Assembly (NCBI GenBank): GCA_016209015.1
Contig: JACQWY010000035.1
Location: 1 to 64,000 of the forward strand
Length of the DNA: 64,000 nt
Direction of reading: 5' to 3'
DNA from: Gammaproteobacteria bacterium
Lineage (GTDB): Bacteria; Pseudomonadota; Gammaproteobacteria; Ga0077536
Shown: in pieces, positions 1 through 8,084 of the stretch
Numbering within the stretch: the first letter of the stretch is position 1
Layout: each line of letters begins with the position of its first letter
The notes under the pieces: model-generated
What the model was told of the DNA's origin: nothing
The model's input: the letters and a program-made list of their open reading frames with translations, nothing else
Database searches by the model: none
Translations under genes and position numbers: made by a program

Positions 1-340
1 TCACCCCAGCGCCGTCGCCCTCGCGCAGGCGAGGGCCCAGTCGGCGACCTACGGCACGCGCAGCGAACCTCGGGTCGCGCATGAACGGACGTCGAAATCA
101 CCCCAGCGCCGTCGCCCTCGCGCAGGCGAGGGCCCAGTCGGCGACCCGTGGCGCGAGCAGAGAAGCTCGGGGCATTTGTCCGACCATGAGCCCGGTGCAG
201 GAAGTTCGTTCCACGCCCGCGGTTCGACGTAGATGCCGGGGCTGAGCGATTGGGCCCTCGCCTGCGCGAGGGCGACGCCGTGGGGGTGTAGGGTCTCACG
301 GTGGGGCGAGCGGGGCGGGGAGGCGGGGCGCGTCAGCGCG
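1..340. repeat. REP-like palindromic repeats, no gene
   Basis: No convincing gene is seen here. The stretch holds two forward copies (near 14-49 and 111-146) of a GC-rich palindromic unit with core CCTCGCGCAGGCGAGG followed by a CCCAGTCGG tail, and one inverted copy near 250-277. The same unit recurs at 632-1318, 29.9-30.4 kb, 40.6-40.8 kb and 58.3 kb. The pattern of forward and inverted copies between genes resembles REP/BIME elements. Its translation gives the nonsense string SPSRRRGPSR in several ORF-track entries, which shows that those ORFs are artefacts. Confidence 0.8.
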
Positions 341-631
341 TTACGCGAGCTGTACTGATAGATCCCGCCACGCCGGATTCGCTTCTTCGATCAGCCGCAG
401 CTTCCACAGTCGATTCCAATGTTTCAGTTGCTTCTCGCGCTCGATCGCCGAACGCATTGAAGGGTGGACTTCGTACCAGACCAGCAGGTGCACGCCGTAC
501 CGTCGCGTGAATCCCTCAACTACGCCGTGCTGGTGTTCCCAAACACGCTTCGGCAGGTTCGAGGTGACGCCGATGTAGAGCGTTCCATTCGGGCGGCTCG
601 CGAGGATGTAGACGTATCCCTGTCTTTCCAT
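341..631 (-). CDS. GIY-YIG nuclease-superfamily small protein
   Basis: This 96-residue protein is a single GIY-YIG domain. The first motif appears as GYVYILAS and the second as LYIGVTSNL, followed by the conserved arginine helix (LPKRVWEHQ) and a later EREKQLKHW segment typical of the small UvrC-N-like stand-alone family. That family is widespread, and its cellular role is mostly unknown; a DNA endonuclease or repair role is inferred only from the fold. The gene stands alone between repeat clusters, with no operon partner. Length and start (ATG) fit the family. Homologues are usually annotated simply as GIY-YIG nuclease family protein. Confidence 0.9.
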   Translation of the reverse strand: MERQGYVYILASRPNGTLYIGVTSNLPKRVWEHQHGVVEGFTRRYGVHLLVWYEVHPSMRSAIEREKQLKHWNRLWKLRLIEEANPAWRDLSVQLA

Positions 632-1311
632 GCGGTCATATTAGGCAAGGTGTCGCCCTCGCGCCGCATTCGTGTGTGGACGGCGAATTCATTAACCAAG
701 CCGTCGCCGTGGCGCAGGCGAGGGCCCAGCCGGTGACCCGCGGCAGATGCAGTGAACCGCGGGCCCGCACTGCGTGGAGATCGAACGGACGTCGAAGTCA
801 TCCCAGCGCCGTCGCCCTCGCGCAGGCGAGGGCCCAGCCGTTCAGCCCCGGCGCCGAGGTCGAACCGCGCGGCCAGCGCAGAAGACGAGCGCGGTGCGGA
901 ACGGAGCTCTCGAAAGTCCGAGGTTCACTGCGCGTGCCGTGGGTCACCGACTGGGCCCTCGCCTGCGCGAGGGCGACGAAGATCAGCCGAGGCGGAATGC
1001 CTCGACTGACCCCACAGTCTGGAGAAGATCCGTCCCCCTTTTCCGATTCCTCGGACGCGAGTCGGTCGCGCCAGGAAATAAATCCGTCACCTTTTCCCCG
1101 CCCCGTCACCTTTCCCCCGGCTCCCGATGATCCGTCCCGCATTGCTCATGGCGTTGGACGGACACGGTGAGAGGTTTTTTAGCTCTTCTCCGAACTGCGG
1201 GACTGTGCCTCGGTCCACTGCGGCGCATATTTCCCACTCGTCGCCCTCGCCTGCGCGAGGGCGACGAAGATCAGCCGAGGCGGAATGCCTCGACTGACGC
1301 CGCAGTCGGGA
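632..1311. repeat. Repeat cluster incl. ~220-bp dispersed unit
   Basis: No gene is supported. Palindromic units lie near 703-741 (degenerate), 811-846 (forward), 949-976 (inverted) and 1240-1265. Bases 811-1033 form a longer unit whose reverse complement recurs almost unchanged at about 40544-40763, including the flanking text GACGAAGATCAGCCGAGGCG and a CTCGACTGAC segment. A third, shorter copy runs from about 1240 to 1318. The ORF-track entries here (676..1170 and others) are translations of these repeats. Confidence 0.75.
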
Positions 1312-1351
1312 GAAGAAAAAAAAGCGCGGAGCCCTTGAAGGCATCCGCGCT
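1312..1351 (-). terminator. Rho-independent terminator of the VPLPA-CTERM gene
   Basis: Read on the minus strand, AGCGCGGA pairs perfectly with TCCGCGCT eight bases per arm, with an additional GCC/GGC closing stem and a short loop. The hairpin is followed directly by a run of T residues (the plus strand shows GAAGAAAAAAAA). It lies about 40 bases past the stop of the gene at 1391-1975, the right place for its terminator. Confidence 0.88.
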
Positions 1352-1390
1352 CAACAGCTTCAGTCTGAAGGATCGGTACGAAGACCCCGA

Positions 1391-1975
1391 TCAGCTCCGG
1401 CGACGTTTGACCCCCGCCAGACCCAGCAGCCCAGAACCCAGCAGCACCGCAGCGCCCGGAACGGGCACGGCCGCCAACTTGATCGTCAGCAGGTACGGAA
1501 AATTCGTACTGCCGCCGCCCAAATTGAAGTTCAGGTCCGAGGATCCAGTGACCGCCACGAGGTAGATCCCCAGGTGCGTGGTCTTGAACGAAAGAAGCGA
1601 ATCGAAGCCAGGCCCGCTGTCGTTGTCCGACGCCAGGAGCGGCCCGCCGATTCCATCGAACAAGCCAACTTTCGGGTCGTCGCCGAAGTTCGGTCCGTTC
1701 GAGCTCGCCACGGTGATGGTAAGCGCCCGGTTCGCGTCCGCGATGAAGGCATAGAAGTCGGGATTGCTGTCATCCAGAATCAGACCACCATAGACCTCGC
1801 CGCGCAGACCGAAGACATTGATGATGCCTTCGGGACTGAATGAACCGACGAACTGAGGATGAAAGGGAGTGCTGTTGTCGATGGACAGGTCCTCGGTCGC
1901 AGCTTGCGCCGATGGCGCGCCGAGACCGATCGCCAGCGCGACTGCAGCCCCCAGTTTTTTCCACTGCCTGTACAC
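1391..1975 (-). CDS. Secreted protein with VPLPA/PEP-CTERM-type sorting signal
   Basis: A 194-residue exported protein. I place the start at a GTG (1975) rather than the ORF-track ATG, because GAGGAG lies 7 bases upstream and the GTG begins a clean signal peptide (KKLGAAVALAIGLGAPSAQA). The mature part is a beta-rich domain of the bacterial pre-peptidase C-terminal/DVUA0089 kind (DFYAFIAD, SDNDSGPGFDS). The C-terminus reads VPVPGAAVLLGSGLLGLAG followed by KRRRS. That is the tripartite PEP-CTERM arrangement of motif, transmembrane helix and basic tail, and it is closest to the VPLPA variant. Such proteins are cleaved by an exosortase and placed on the cell surface. The exosortase at 24446-26011 is the likely processing enzyme. 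Single-gene transcription unit with its own terminator. Confidence 0.85.
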   Translation of the reverse strand: MYRQWKKLGAAVALAIGLGAPSAQAATEDLSIDNSTPFHPQFVGSFSPEGIINVFGLRGEVYGGLILDDSNPDFYAFIADANRALTITVASSNGPNFGDDPKVGLFDGIGGPLLASDNDSGPGFDSLLSFKTTHLGIYLVAVTGSSDLNFNLGGGSTNFPYLLTIKLAAVPVPGAAVLLGSGLLGLAGVKRRRS

Positions 1976-2410
1976 TTTGTGCTCCTCATGCAATTGCTCG
2001 AGCAAATGCCCGGTCGCCGCGAACGGTGGCCTGGCAGAAGGCATGCTACGCGTCTGGTAATACCTGCCTAGATCTGACGGGCGCCGAACAGCGATACGCA
2101 GCGAACGGCTACAAATGTTCACGTTTGCGGCTGCTCGCGAGCGTCGAATCCGGCGGCCGCGGCGGCGATACCCGGCCGGAACGCACTCACCGACTCTGCC
2201 CATCCTCGTAACCGGAGGTGCGACTCGTCGCAGCGCGCCGCAGGAGGAGGCATCGGCCCGGGCAAGCGGCCTGGCGCCACCGCGTTCGCCGTGCGTTCTC
2301 GGCATTGCCGGGGGCGACCCCGAATTGCGGGTGCAATGGGTAACCGCTGCGGCTTATCATCACCTCAATGTCACCGCTGCCCGGCACGCCGAGTTGCCAA
2401 TGAGAAAGTC
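1976..2410. other. Divergent intergenic region
   Basis: This 435-base gap separates the minus-strand VPLPA-CTERM gene from the plus-strand MntA-like gene and must hold both promoters. The only element I can support is the minus-strand ribosome-binding site GAGGAG just before the GTG at 1975. I see no convincing sigma-70 or sigma-54 box, hairpin or repeat. The ORFs listed across it lack recognisable features. Confidence 0.55.
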
Positions 2411-2716
2411 ATGCGATTGAAACCCGAATCCGCCCGCGCGATCCACGATGCCGCCTTGCGGCACTTCGGCGCTGACGCTGAGGTGTGGCTGTTCGGCTCG
2501 CGGACGGACGATGCCCGACGCGGCGGTGACATTGATCTCTACATCGAAACGGGCGCGATGGACGAGGAAAAGTTGCTGAAGCGCAGGCTCGCGTTCCTCG
2601 CTGCCTTGTACATCGCGCTAGGCGAGCAGCGTATCGATGTCGTCGTCAGGCCGCGGAACTCGCGCCGGCATCTCCCGATCCACGAGATTGCGAAGCGCGA
2701 GGGCCTCCGGCTTTGA
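2411..2716 (+). CDS. MntA-type minimal nucleotidyltransferase (antitoxin)
   Basis: A 101-residue protein with the minimal nucleotidyltransferase signature GSRTDDARRGGDIDL (GS-X9-DXD), plus a later aspartate in RIDVVV that fits the third catalytic acid. Proteins of this family pair with HepT-like partners. In the studied MntA/HepT systems, MntA neutralises the HepT RNase by adding AMP to a tyrosine. The ATG at 2411 is chosen over the longer ORF start because the fold begins here. The stop overlaps the start of the next gene by four bases (TTGA), the tight coupling usual for such pairs. The adenylylating function is family knowledge, not shown here. Confidence 0.82.
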   Translation: MRLKPESARAIHDAALRHFGADAEVWLFGSRTDDARRGGDIDLYIETGAMDEEKLLKRRLAFLAALYIALGEQRIDVVVRPRNSRRHLPIHEIAKREGLRL

Positions 2717-3198
2717 ACCTGGACGCTGCACGGATGCGTCTCGAGAATCTGTTGCGGCAGTGCCAGAGCCACGCCGCGCGCCTCGAGACGGCTGCGCGCG
2801 AAATCGGCGAACTCGGGACGCTGGACGCCAGCCGTCTCGCCGCCGCGTGCGAAAGCGATGCCAAGCGCATCGACCTGCTCTTGTTCCGGTACATGCGCTT
2901 GCAGGACGCGCTCGGCGGCCGGCTTTTTCCAGCCCTGCTCGAAGCAGGCTCGGAAGAGCCCGTGGAAAGTGCTTTCATCGACAACTTGCACGCGCTCGAG
3001 CGACTGGGCGTCATCGATTCGTCAGAGGCCTGGATGGAACTGCGAGCGCTGCGAAACCAGATGGCGCATGACTACCCCGATCCGGAAATCAACGCGCGGA
3101 TCCTGGCGGAGGCCGTGCGGTCGGCTCCGGAACTCGTGAGGGCCCTGGCCGCGGCGCTCCGCTACGCGCGGGACAAGCTGCGACTCGTGCTGGAGTAG
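2713..3198 (+). CDS. HepT/HI0074-like protein (toxin partner of MntA)
   Basis: A 161-residue, probably all-helical protein with RNQMAHDY, an exact match to the RX4HXY motif of HEPN RNases of the HepT family. It starts at a TTG that overlaps the upstream MntA-like stop. Together they form a candidate type VII toxin-antitoxin pair, or, as older annotations have it, a nucleotidyltransferase substrate-binding protein. It is somewhat longer than the usual HepT (about 110-145 residues). The pair sits just upstream of the polysaccharide locus, a common place for stabilising modules next to variable regions. Toxicity is inferred from the family only. Confidence 0.78.
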   Translation: MNLDAARMRLENLLRQCQSHAARLETAAREIGELGTLDASRLAAACESDAKRIDLLLFRYMRLQDALGGRLFPALLEAGSEEPVESAFIDNLHALERLGVIDSSEAWMELRALRNQMAHDYPDPEINARILAEAVRSAPELVRALAAALRYARDKLRLVLE

Positions 3199-3353
3199 GG
3201 GCGGGCCGGCGGGCCACGAGCAACGTTATCCGCCGATTGCATTCGTGACGATCCGTATACGTGTGCCGGTGGTCACATACGCGAGGCGTGACTTGTCACA
3301 ATGACCTTTGACAATATGCGCCGAACTCAGCAACGCAGATCGGCGCCACGTCA

Positions 3354-4826
3354 ATGCAGCTCGTTCCCATCATCCTCGCCGGCGGCGGCGGCACGCGGCT
3401 CTGGCCGTTGTCGCGGACCCATTACCCGAAACAGTTCCTCGCCGTGGAAGGGAAGCTCACGCTTCTCCAGGGCACGCTCCAGCGCATCGTCCCCGGGCAC
3501 CCTGCGACGGCCGGCGCTGAATCTCTCGACATCACCGCCCCAATGATCGTCTGCAACGAGGAGCATCGTTTCCTCGTCGGCGAGCAGGCCCGCCTGCTCG
3601 GGCAGAAGGTCTCCCGGATCGTGCTCGAGCCGGTCGGCCGCAATACGGCCCCGGCGCTGACCTGCGCCGCGCTGGTCGCCGCTGCGGATGGTCAGGACCC
3701 GCTCTTGCTGATGATGCCGGCCGATCACCTGATAAAGGATCTCGCGACGTTTCGCGCCGCAGTCGAGAAGGGCGCCGCACATGCCGCCGCCGGACACATC
3801 GTGACGTTCGGCATCGTGCCGAGCGCGCCCGAAACCGGCTACGGCTACATCCAGCTCGGGGCAGAGATCGCGAGCGGCGACGCGGACCCGAAGGCCCATG
3901 CGCTCGCCGGCTTCCGCGAGAAGCCGGATCTCGCCACGGCGGAGAGCTATCTGGCCGACGGCGGTTACCGCTGGAACGCCGGCATCTTCCTCATGAAAGC
4001 GAGTGCCTGGCTGGCTGCGATCGGCGAATACCGGCCCGACATCCTGAAGCACTGTGACGCCGCGGTCCGCGAGGCGGCCACCGACGGGGACTTCTTCCGC
4101 CTGGCGCGCGAGTCCTTCGAGGCGGGCCCGAGCGACTCGATCGACTATGCGGTGATGGAGCGCATCGCGAAGCAGGATCCGGCGCGCGGCTGCGTCGTCT
4201 CGCTCGAGGCCGGCTGGTCCGACGTTGGCGCCTGGTCCAGCATCTGGGAGGTCTCGCAGAAGAACGCCGAAGGCAACGTGGTTCGGGGCGACGTCTGCGC
4301 GATCGATTGCCGGGACAACGTCATCTTTTCGGAATCCCGTCTCGTCGCGGCCATTGGCTGCGAGGAGCTGGTCATCGTCGAGACCCCGGACGCGGTGATG
4401 GTCACCCCGAAGTCCCGCGCCCAGGACGTGAAAGCTATCGTCGACTGGTTGAACGAGCGGTCCCGGGAGGAGCGCCAGACCCACCGCCGGGTCTACCGGC
4501 CCTGGGGGAGCTACGAGGGGGTCGATTTCGGCGAGCGCTTCCAGGTGAAGCGGCTCGTGGTGAAGCCCGGTGCATCGCTCTCGCTGCAGATGCACCACCA
4601 TCGCGCCGAGCACTGGATCGTCGTCAAGGGCACAGCGAAGGTGACCCGGGACGGGGAGGAGTTCCTCATTTCCGAGAATCAGTCGACCTACATCCCGATT
4701 GGCGCGAAGCACCGGCTCGAAAATCCGGGAACGATCCCGCTGGAAATCATCGAGGTCCAGTCGGGCGCTTACCTCGGGGAGGACGACATTGTGCGCTTCC
4801 AGGATAAGTACAACCGCGTCAAGTAA
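3354..4826 (+). CDS. manC: Mannose-1-phosphate guanylyltransferase / mannose-6-phosphate isomerase
   Basis: A 490-residue bifunctional enzyme of the ManC/AlgA/CpsB class. It makes GDP-mannose from mannose-1-phosphate and GTP, and in many members also converts fructose-6-phosphate to mannose-6-phosphate. The N-terminal nucleotidyltransferase shows ILAGGGGTRLWPLSR (residues 7-21), YPKQFL and FREKP. The C-terminal cupin carries QMHHHRAEHW and a further metal-binding histidine region near GAKHRLENP. Full family length. It is the first gene of the exopolysaccharide locus, is GC-rich like the rest of the chromosome, and feeds Gmd and Fcl (27.8-29.8 kb). An IS630 remnant separates it from the glycosyltransferases. 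Confidence 0.95.
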   Translation: MQLVPIILAGGGGTRLWPLSRTHYPKQFLAVEGKLTLLQGTLQRIVPGHPATAGAESLDITAPMIVCNEEHRFLVGEQARLLGQKVSRIVLEPVGRNTAPALTCAALVAAADGQDPLLLMMPADHLIKDLATFRAAVEKGAAHAAAGHIVTFGIVPSAPETGYGYIQLGAEIASGDADPKAHALAGFREKPDLATAESYLADGGYRWNAGIFLMKASAWLAAIGEYRPDILKHCDAAVREAATDGDFFRLARESFEAGPSDSIDYAVMERIAKQDPARGCVVSLEAGWSDVGAWSSIWEVSQKNAEGNVVRGDVCAIDCRDNVIFSESRLVAAIGCEELVIVETPDAVMVTPKSRAQDVKAIVDWLNERSREERQTHRRVYRPWGSYEGVDFGERFQVKRLVVKPGASLSLQMHHHRAEHWIVVKGTAKVTRDGEEFLISENQSTYIPIGAKHRLENPGTIPLEIIEVQSGAYLGEDDIVRFQDKYNRVK

Positions 4827-4843
4827 CCATAAACTAAGCAATA

Positions 4844-5770
4844 TCACATCGATTGTGGATCATCGAAAGCGGGCAACGTGAGCAGAGATGAGGTGCGGGG
4901 ACGACGGGAGCGTTCGAAGGTTCGCCGCAAAGCCGCGTCGCGTTCTTCAGTGGTCTGGTAGAACCGATTATGCGTAGTAAATTTGCGCGTCGTTTTCCAG
5001 ATCGATTCGACCGAAATGAATTCAACCGAGTACCGCGGCAAGCGATGCAAAGAAATGCGCCGCCACGCGTTGATCCGTTCGGGGCGCGGAAGGCTGACAA
5101 CCCACGCGCGACCAAGTGTAATGGAGGGTGCCGTCCAGTCAGAATCTGGCCTCGTCCTCGTACAGGACTACTCCTCGGCAGGCAGCCGCTTTTTTTTGTC
5201 GCCCGAAACGTTTCCTTCAGCCATACAACCTCGCGTTCGGCGTCGGCCGCCGCCAACCGCTTGCGCGGTCGCTGCACTGAAAAACCTAACTTATGCAGCA
5301 GTCACGGGATATGATGGTTGTGGTAGCTCACCCCAATTCGGCGCCGGATAATTTCGCCAATCATCGGTCCGGTCCATATGCCACTCTGAAAGCCGGCGGC
5401 CATGGGTCCTGCCTCGGCCAGCGCAATCAATTGCTGCTGCTCGTCCGTCAGTCGCGCTTCGCCACCCGGTCGTTCCCATGGGCGCAGACCGTCGGTGCCC
5501 TTCGCTTCGATCCAATGCACTCAGCGATTGACGGAGCCTCGCGTGACGTCGAGCTGTGCGGCTTGACGAATGACACTGCCGCCGTCGAGGCAGCCCAGCA
5601 CGGCCCTTGCCCGCCGCCAAGTTTGCAGATCTCCATCTACTTCGCTTCACGCTGCAATTTGCGCAATGCGCGCAGTTCTTGCCGCGTAGCCCCGTCTGCA
5701 TTTGTGGCTTTGCCGTTCTGCGAACGCGCCACGGTCTCAATCCCACACGTGGAGCTCAGACCACATTGAT
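4844..5770 (-). pseudogene. IS630-family transposase remnant, multiply disrupted
   Basis: Pieces of one IS630 transposase can be read on the minus strand in shifting frames. From the 5' end they are QELRALRKLQREA, then (after a one-base shift) WRRARAVLGCLDGG and DVTRGSVNR (helix-turn-helix), an in-frame TGA, EARLTDEQQQL through IGVSYHNHH, then QRPRKRLAAADAE, VVLYEDEARF (first catalytic Asp of the DDE triad) followed by a stop, LDGTLHYTWSRVG, and finally LPRYSVEFISVESIWK with THNRFYQTTEER from the C-terminus. The middle of the DDE domain appears deleted. No terminal inverted repeats were identified. The element is inactive. It marks the left edge of the low-GC cassette, between manC and the first glycosyltransferase. 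Confidence 0.85.
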
Positions 5771-5840
5771 CCTCCGGCGATCACCAGTCAATACTTTGGA
5801 TCCGTTTCGACGAGATCATTATGTTTAGCGAGGGGCATAC

Positions 5841-7022
5841 GTGCAGCCGCCGACATCCATTAAGCGAGTAGCAATTGTTTATCATTTTTTCGCGCACTAC
5901 AGGGAGGCCGTGCTGAAGGAGTTGCTGGGCGCCCGGGAATTTGAGACTACGCTCGTTGGCGATGTTGCAGACCCGGATGGATCAATTCCGGCGTGGATTC
6001 CGTCCGCTCCTGGACTATTCGTAATCGCACGCTGCCGGAAATTTGTCGGGCGGATTTTGTGGCAAAGCGGCTTGCTTGGGGTGGCACTTGGAAACTACGA
6101 GTGCATTATCTTTCTGGGAAATGCCCAATGGCCGGCAACCTGGATCGCTGCTGTGTTGGCGCGATTGAGCGGTAAGCGGGTCTTGTTCTGGACGCACGGA
6201 TGGACGCATCAGGATCACGGGATTGTTCGGTACGTTCGTAACGCATTCTATCGAATAGCACACGGACTCCTGCTCTATGGCGAGCGCGCAAGAAATATCG
6301 GCATCGCAAACGGTTTCAGACGCGATAGGCTGTATGTCATCTACAACAGTCTCGACTATGCCGAACAGAAGAGGATTCGATCTGCGATATCACACGAACG
6401 CTTACTGGAAATCAGATCACGGTATCTGACTTCAGCAAAAGGAGCGTCATTAGTAGTCTGTACTGCGCGCATCACAGCAGCTTGCAGATTCGATCTACTA
6501 ATTGAGGCACTAGCCTTATTGAAGAATCAGGGCCGGGAAATCGCGGCCGTTCTGGTCGGAGACGGACCTAGCCGCGCGACTCTTGAAAGGCAGGCTTCAA
6601 TTGCGGGTGTGACGCTCCACTTCTTCGGAGCGTGCTACAAGGAGGAACTTTTGGCCGAGTTGTTGATGGCGGCCGATGTGTGCGTTTCACCAGGTAAGGT
6701 CGGTCTGACTGCCATGCACAGTCTTGCGTACGGAACTCCGGTTATCACCCACGACAACCCAGAACACCAAGGTCCGGAGTTCGAAGCGGTAGTCCCAAAG
6801 GTGAGTGGTGATTTCTTCCGACAAGGAGATGCTGCCGATCTGGCGCGCGCCATCAATGACTGTACCAGTCATCCCTGGCGGGCCGAGGTGTCGCAGCAAA
6901 AGTGCATCGATATCATTGAGTCCAAATACAACCCGGAATTTCAGGCGGCGATGATTGCAAGTGCCATTTTCGGCCGGCAAGACAGTGCAAGCAATGTGCG
7001 GGGCGGACCATGCGCTGTCTAG
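5841..7022 (+). CDS. Glycosyltransferase, family 4-like (GT-B)
   Basis: A 393-residue GT-B glycosyltransferase. The start is a GTG with AGGGG six bases upstream. The N-terminal half has HFFAHYREAVLKELL near the start and WTHGWTHQ mid-domain. The C-terminal half has the usual nucleotide-sugar-binding stretch (VLVGDGPSR, then CVSPGKVGLTAMHSLAYGTPVITHDN). In the retaining GT4 family the E-X7-E motif occupies this position; here the first acidic residue appears to be replaced (SPGKVGLT), so the exact subfamily is uncertain. It would add one sugar of the repeat unit on the cytoplasmic membrane. It overlaps the next gene by 13 bases. The base composition is clearly lower in GC than manC. Confidence 0.85.
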   Translation: MQPPTSIKRVAIVYHFFAHYREAVLKELLGAREFETTLVGDVADPDGSIPAWIPSAPGLFVIARCRKFVGRILWQSGLLGVALGNYECIIFLGNAQWPATWIAAVLARLSGKRVLFWTHGWTHQDHGIVRYVRNAFYRIAHGLLLYGERARNIGIANGFRRDRLYVIYNSLDYAEQKRIRSAISHERLLEIRSRYLTSAKGASLVVCTARITAACRFDLLIEALALLKNQGREIAAVLVGDGPSRATLERQASIAGVTLHFFGACYKEELLAELLMAADVCVSPGKVGLTAMHSLAYGTPVITHDNPEHQGPEFEAVVPKVSGDFFRQGDAADLARAINDCTSHPWRAEVSQQKCIDIIESKYNPEFQAAMIASAIFGRQDSASNVRGGPCAV

Positions 7023-7579
7023 GTAACTGGATTCGCGCCCGGCCGGGCCTGCGTTTAATGGTTCGCAATTGGATTGCCCGCCTGCGGCACTGGAGGATGG
7101 GACTGAGTTACGTGCATCCGACTTTCTATCCGGCTAGTTCTGCGGTCCTGAGCCCGGATTTGCGCGCTGGAGAATACAGCTTCGTGAATCACGGATGCTC
7201 GGTGGGCCCGAGAGTCATTCTTGGTCGGTACGTGATGCTAGGGCCTCGCGCAAGCATCGTCGGCGCCGATCACGTTTTTTCAACAGCCGGGGTGCCTATG
7301 ATTTTTGCAGGGCGCCCAGAACTTCCTGAGACTGTCATTGAAGACGACGCCTGGATCGGTTTCGGGGCGATCATTATGGCTGGAGTGCGGGTCGGGCGGG
7401 GCGCGATAGTCGCGGCTGGTGCCGTAGTGACTCGCGACGTACCAGCATACGAGATTCATGGTGGCATCCCCGCTCGGAAGATTGGACAGAGATTCGCGGA
7501 TGAGGAGGAAAAGCGGATTCACGATCGAATGCTCAATGGCGGGACTTACCATGGGATATTTTGCGGCCCTCGGCTCTAG
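7010..7579 (+). CDS. Hexapeptide-repeat O-acetyltransferase (CatB/WbbJ-like)
   Basis: A 189-residue left-handed beta-helix acyltransferase. Repeating isoleucine-patch units are visible (VGPRVILGRYVMLGPRASIVG, then AWIGFGAIIMAGVRVGRGAIVAAGAVVTRDV), ending in the typical IHGGIPARKIGQRF. An ADHVF segment supplies the likely catalytic histidine. It probably transfers acetyl from acetyl-CoA to a sugar of the exopolysaccharide. It starts inside the upstream glycosyltransferase gene, implying translational coupling and a shared substrate. The sugar and hydroxyl acetylated cannot be told from sequence. Confidence 0.88.
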   Translation: MRCLGNWIRARPGLRLMVRNWIARLRHWRMGLSYVHPTFYPASSAVLSPDLRAGEYSFVNHGCSVGPRVILGRYVMLGPRASIVGADHVFSTAGVPMIFAGRPELPETVIEDDAWIGFGAIIMAGVRVGRGAIVAAGAVVTRDVPAYEIHGGIPARKIGQRFADEEEKRIHDRMLNGGTYHGIFCGPRL

Positions 7580-8084
7580 CCCTTCGATTTGCGCGACATG
7601 CTGTCAGTGAACGTTCGGGTCCTCCTCTATGTGCAGTCAGCGAAAGAGCTCCATACACTGAATCTTTGCTGATGGTGCAAGAACCCTATAGGGACAATAT
7701 TCATCCGAAAATCGCGGCCGAGAAGTCATCACTGACATAATCTGCTGACAACAAATGCGAGGGCGCGCCCTCGATAGACTCAAACACCTGTCAGGCAAAT
7801 CTTCCGTCGGCGCACCGCGTTGCGATAGCGGCAATTGAAAAACTTTGTGCTGTCGTCGCGACAGTACTTTAAAGGGTATATCCCAAAACGCGAACGGATC
7901 TAGGCGCGGCTTCGTGCGCCACCTCAAGCATTGTCCATGGGGGGTCGCTCTACGTGCGGCGGCGGTGCGACGTCAGTGGGACGAAAGCGCTGACGATCGT
8001 AACGCAGGCCGGTCGGTGCGGCCGAAATGCTCATGAAAGCGAGATTGCCGCGATACCGCAATTATACTTGTAAGGACAACGCTA
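7580..8084. other. Intergenic, no recognisable gene
   Basis: This 505-base gap contains ORFs on both strands (7637..7927 minus, 7845..8036 plus), but neither has a recognisable domain, a good ribosome-binding site or plausible composition. A ribosome-binding site AAGGA precedes the beta-helix gene at 8085. No terminator or repeat was found. It may be a scar of earlier gene turnover in the cassette. Confidence 0.5.

Noticed and set aside
5293-5769. 158-residue plus-strand ORF
   Set aside because: Antisense of the IS630 remnant; the transposase fragments on the minus strand explain the sequence.
7637-7927. 96-residue minus-strand ORF in the gap after the acetyltransferase
   Set aside because: No recognisable domain, no good ribosome-binding site, and it crosses a featureless gap.
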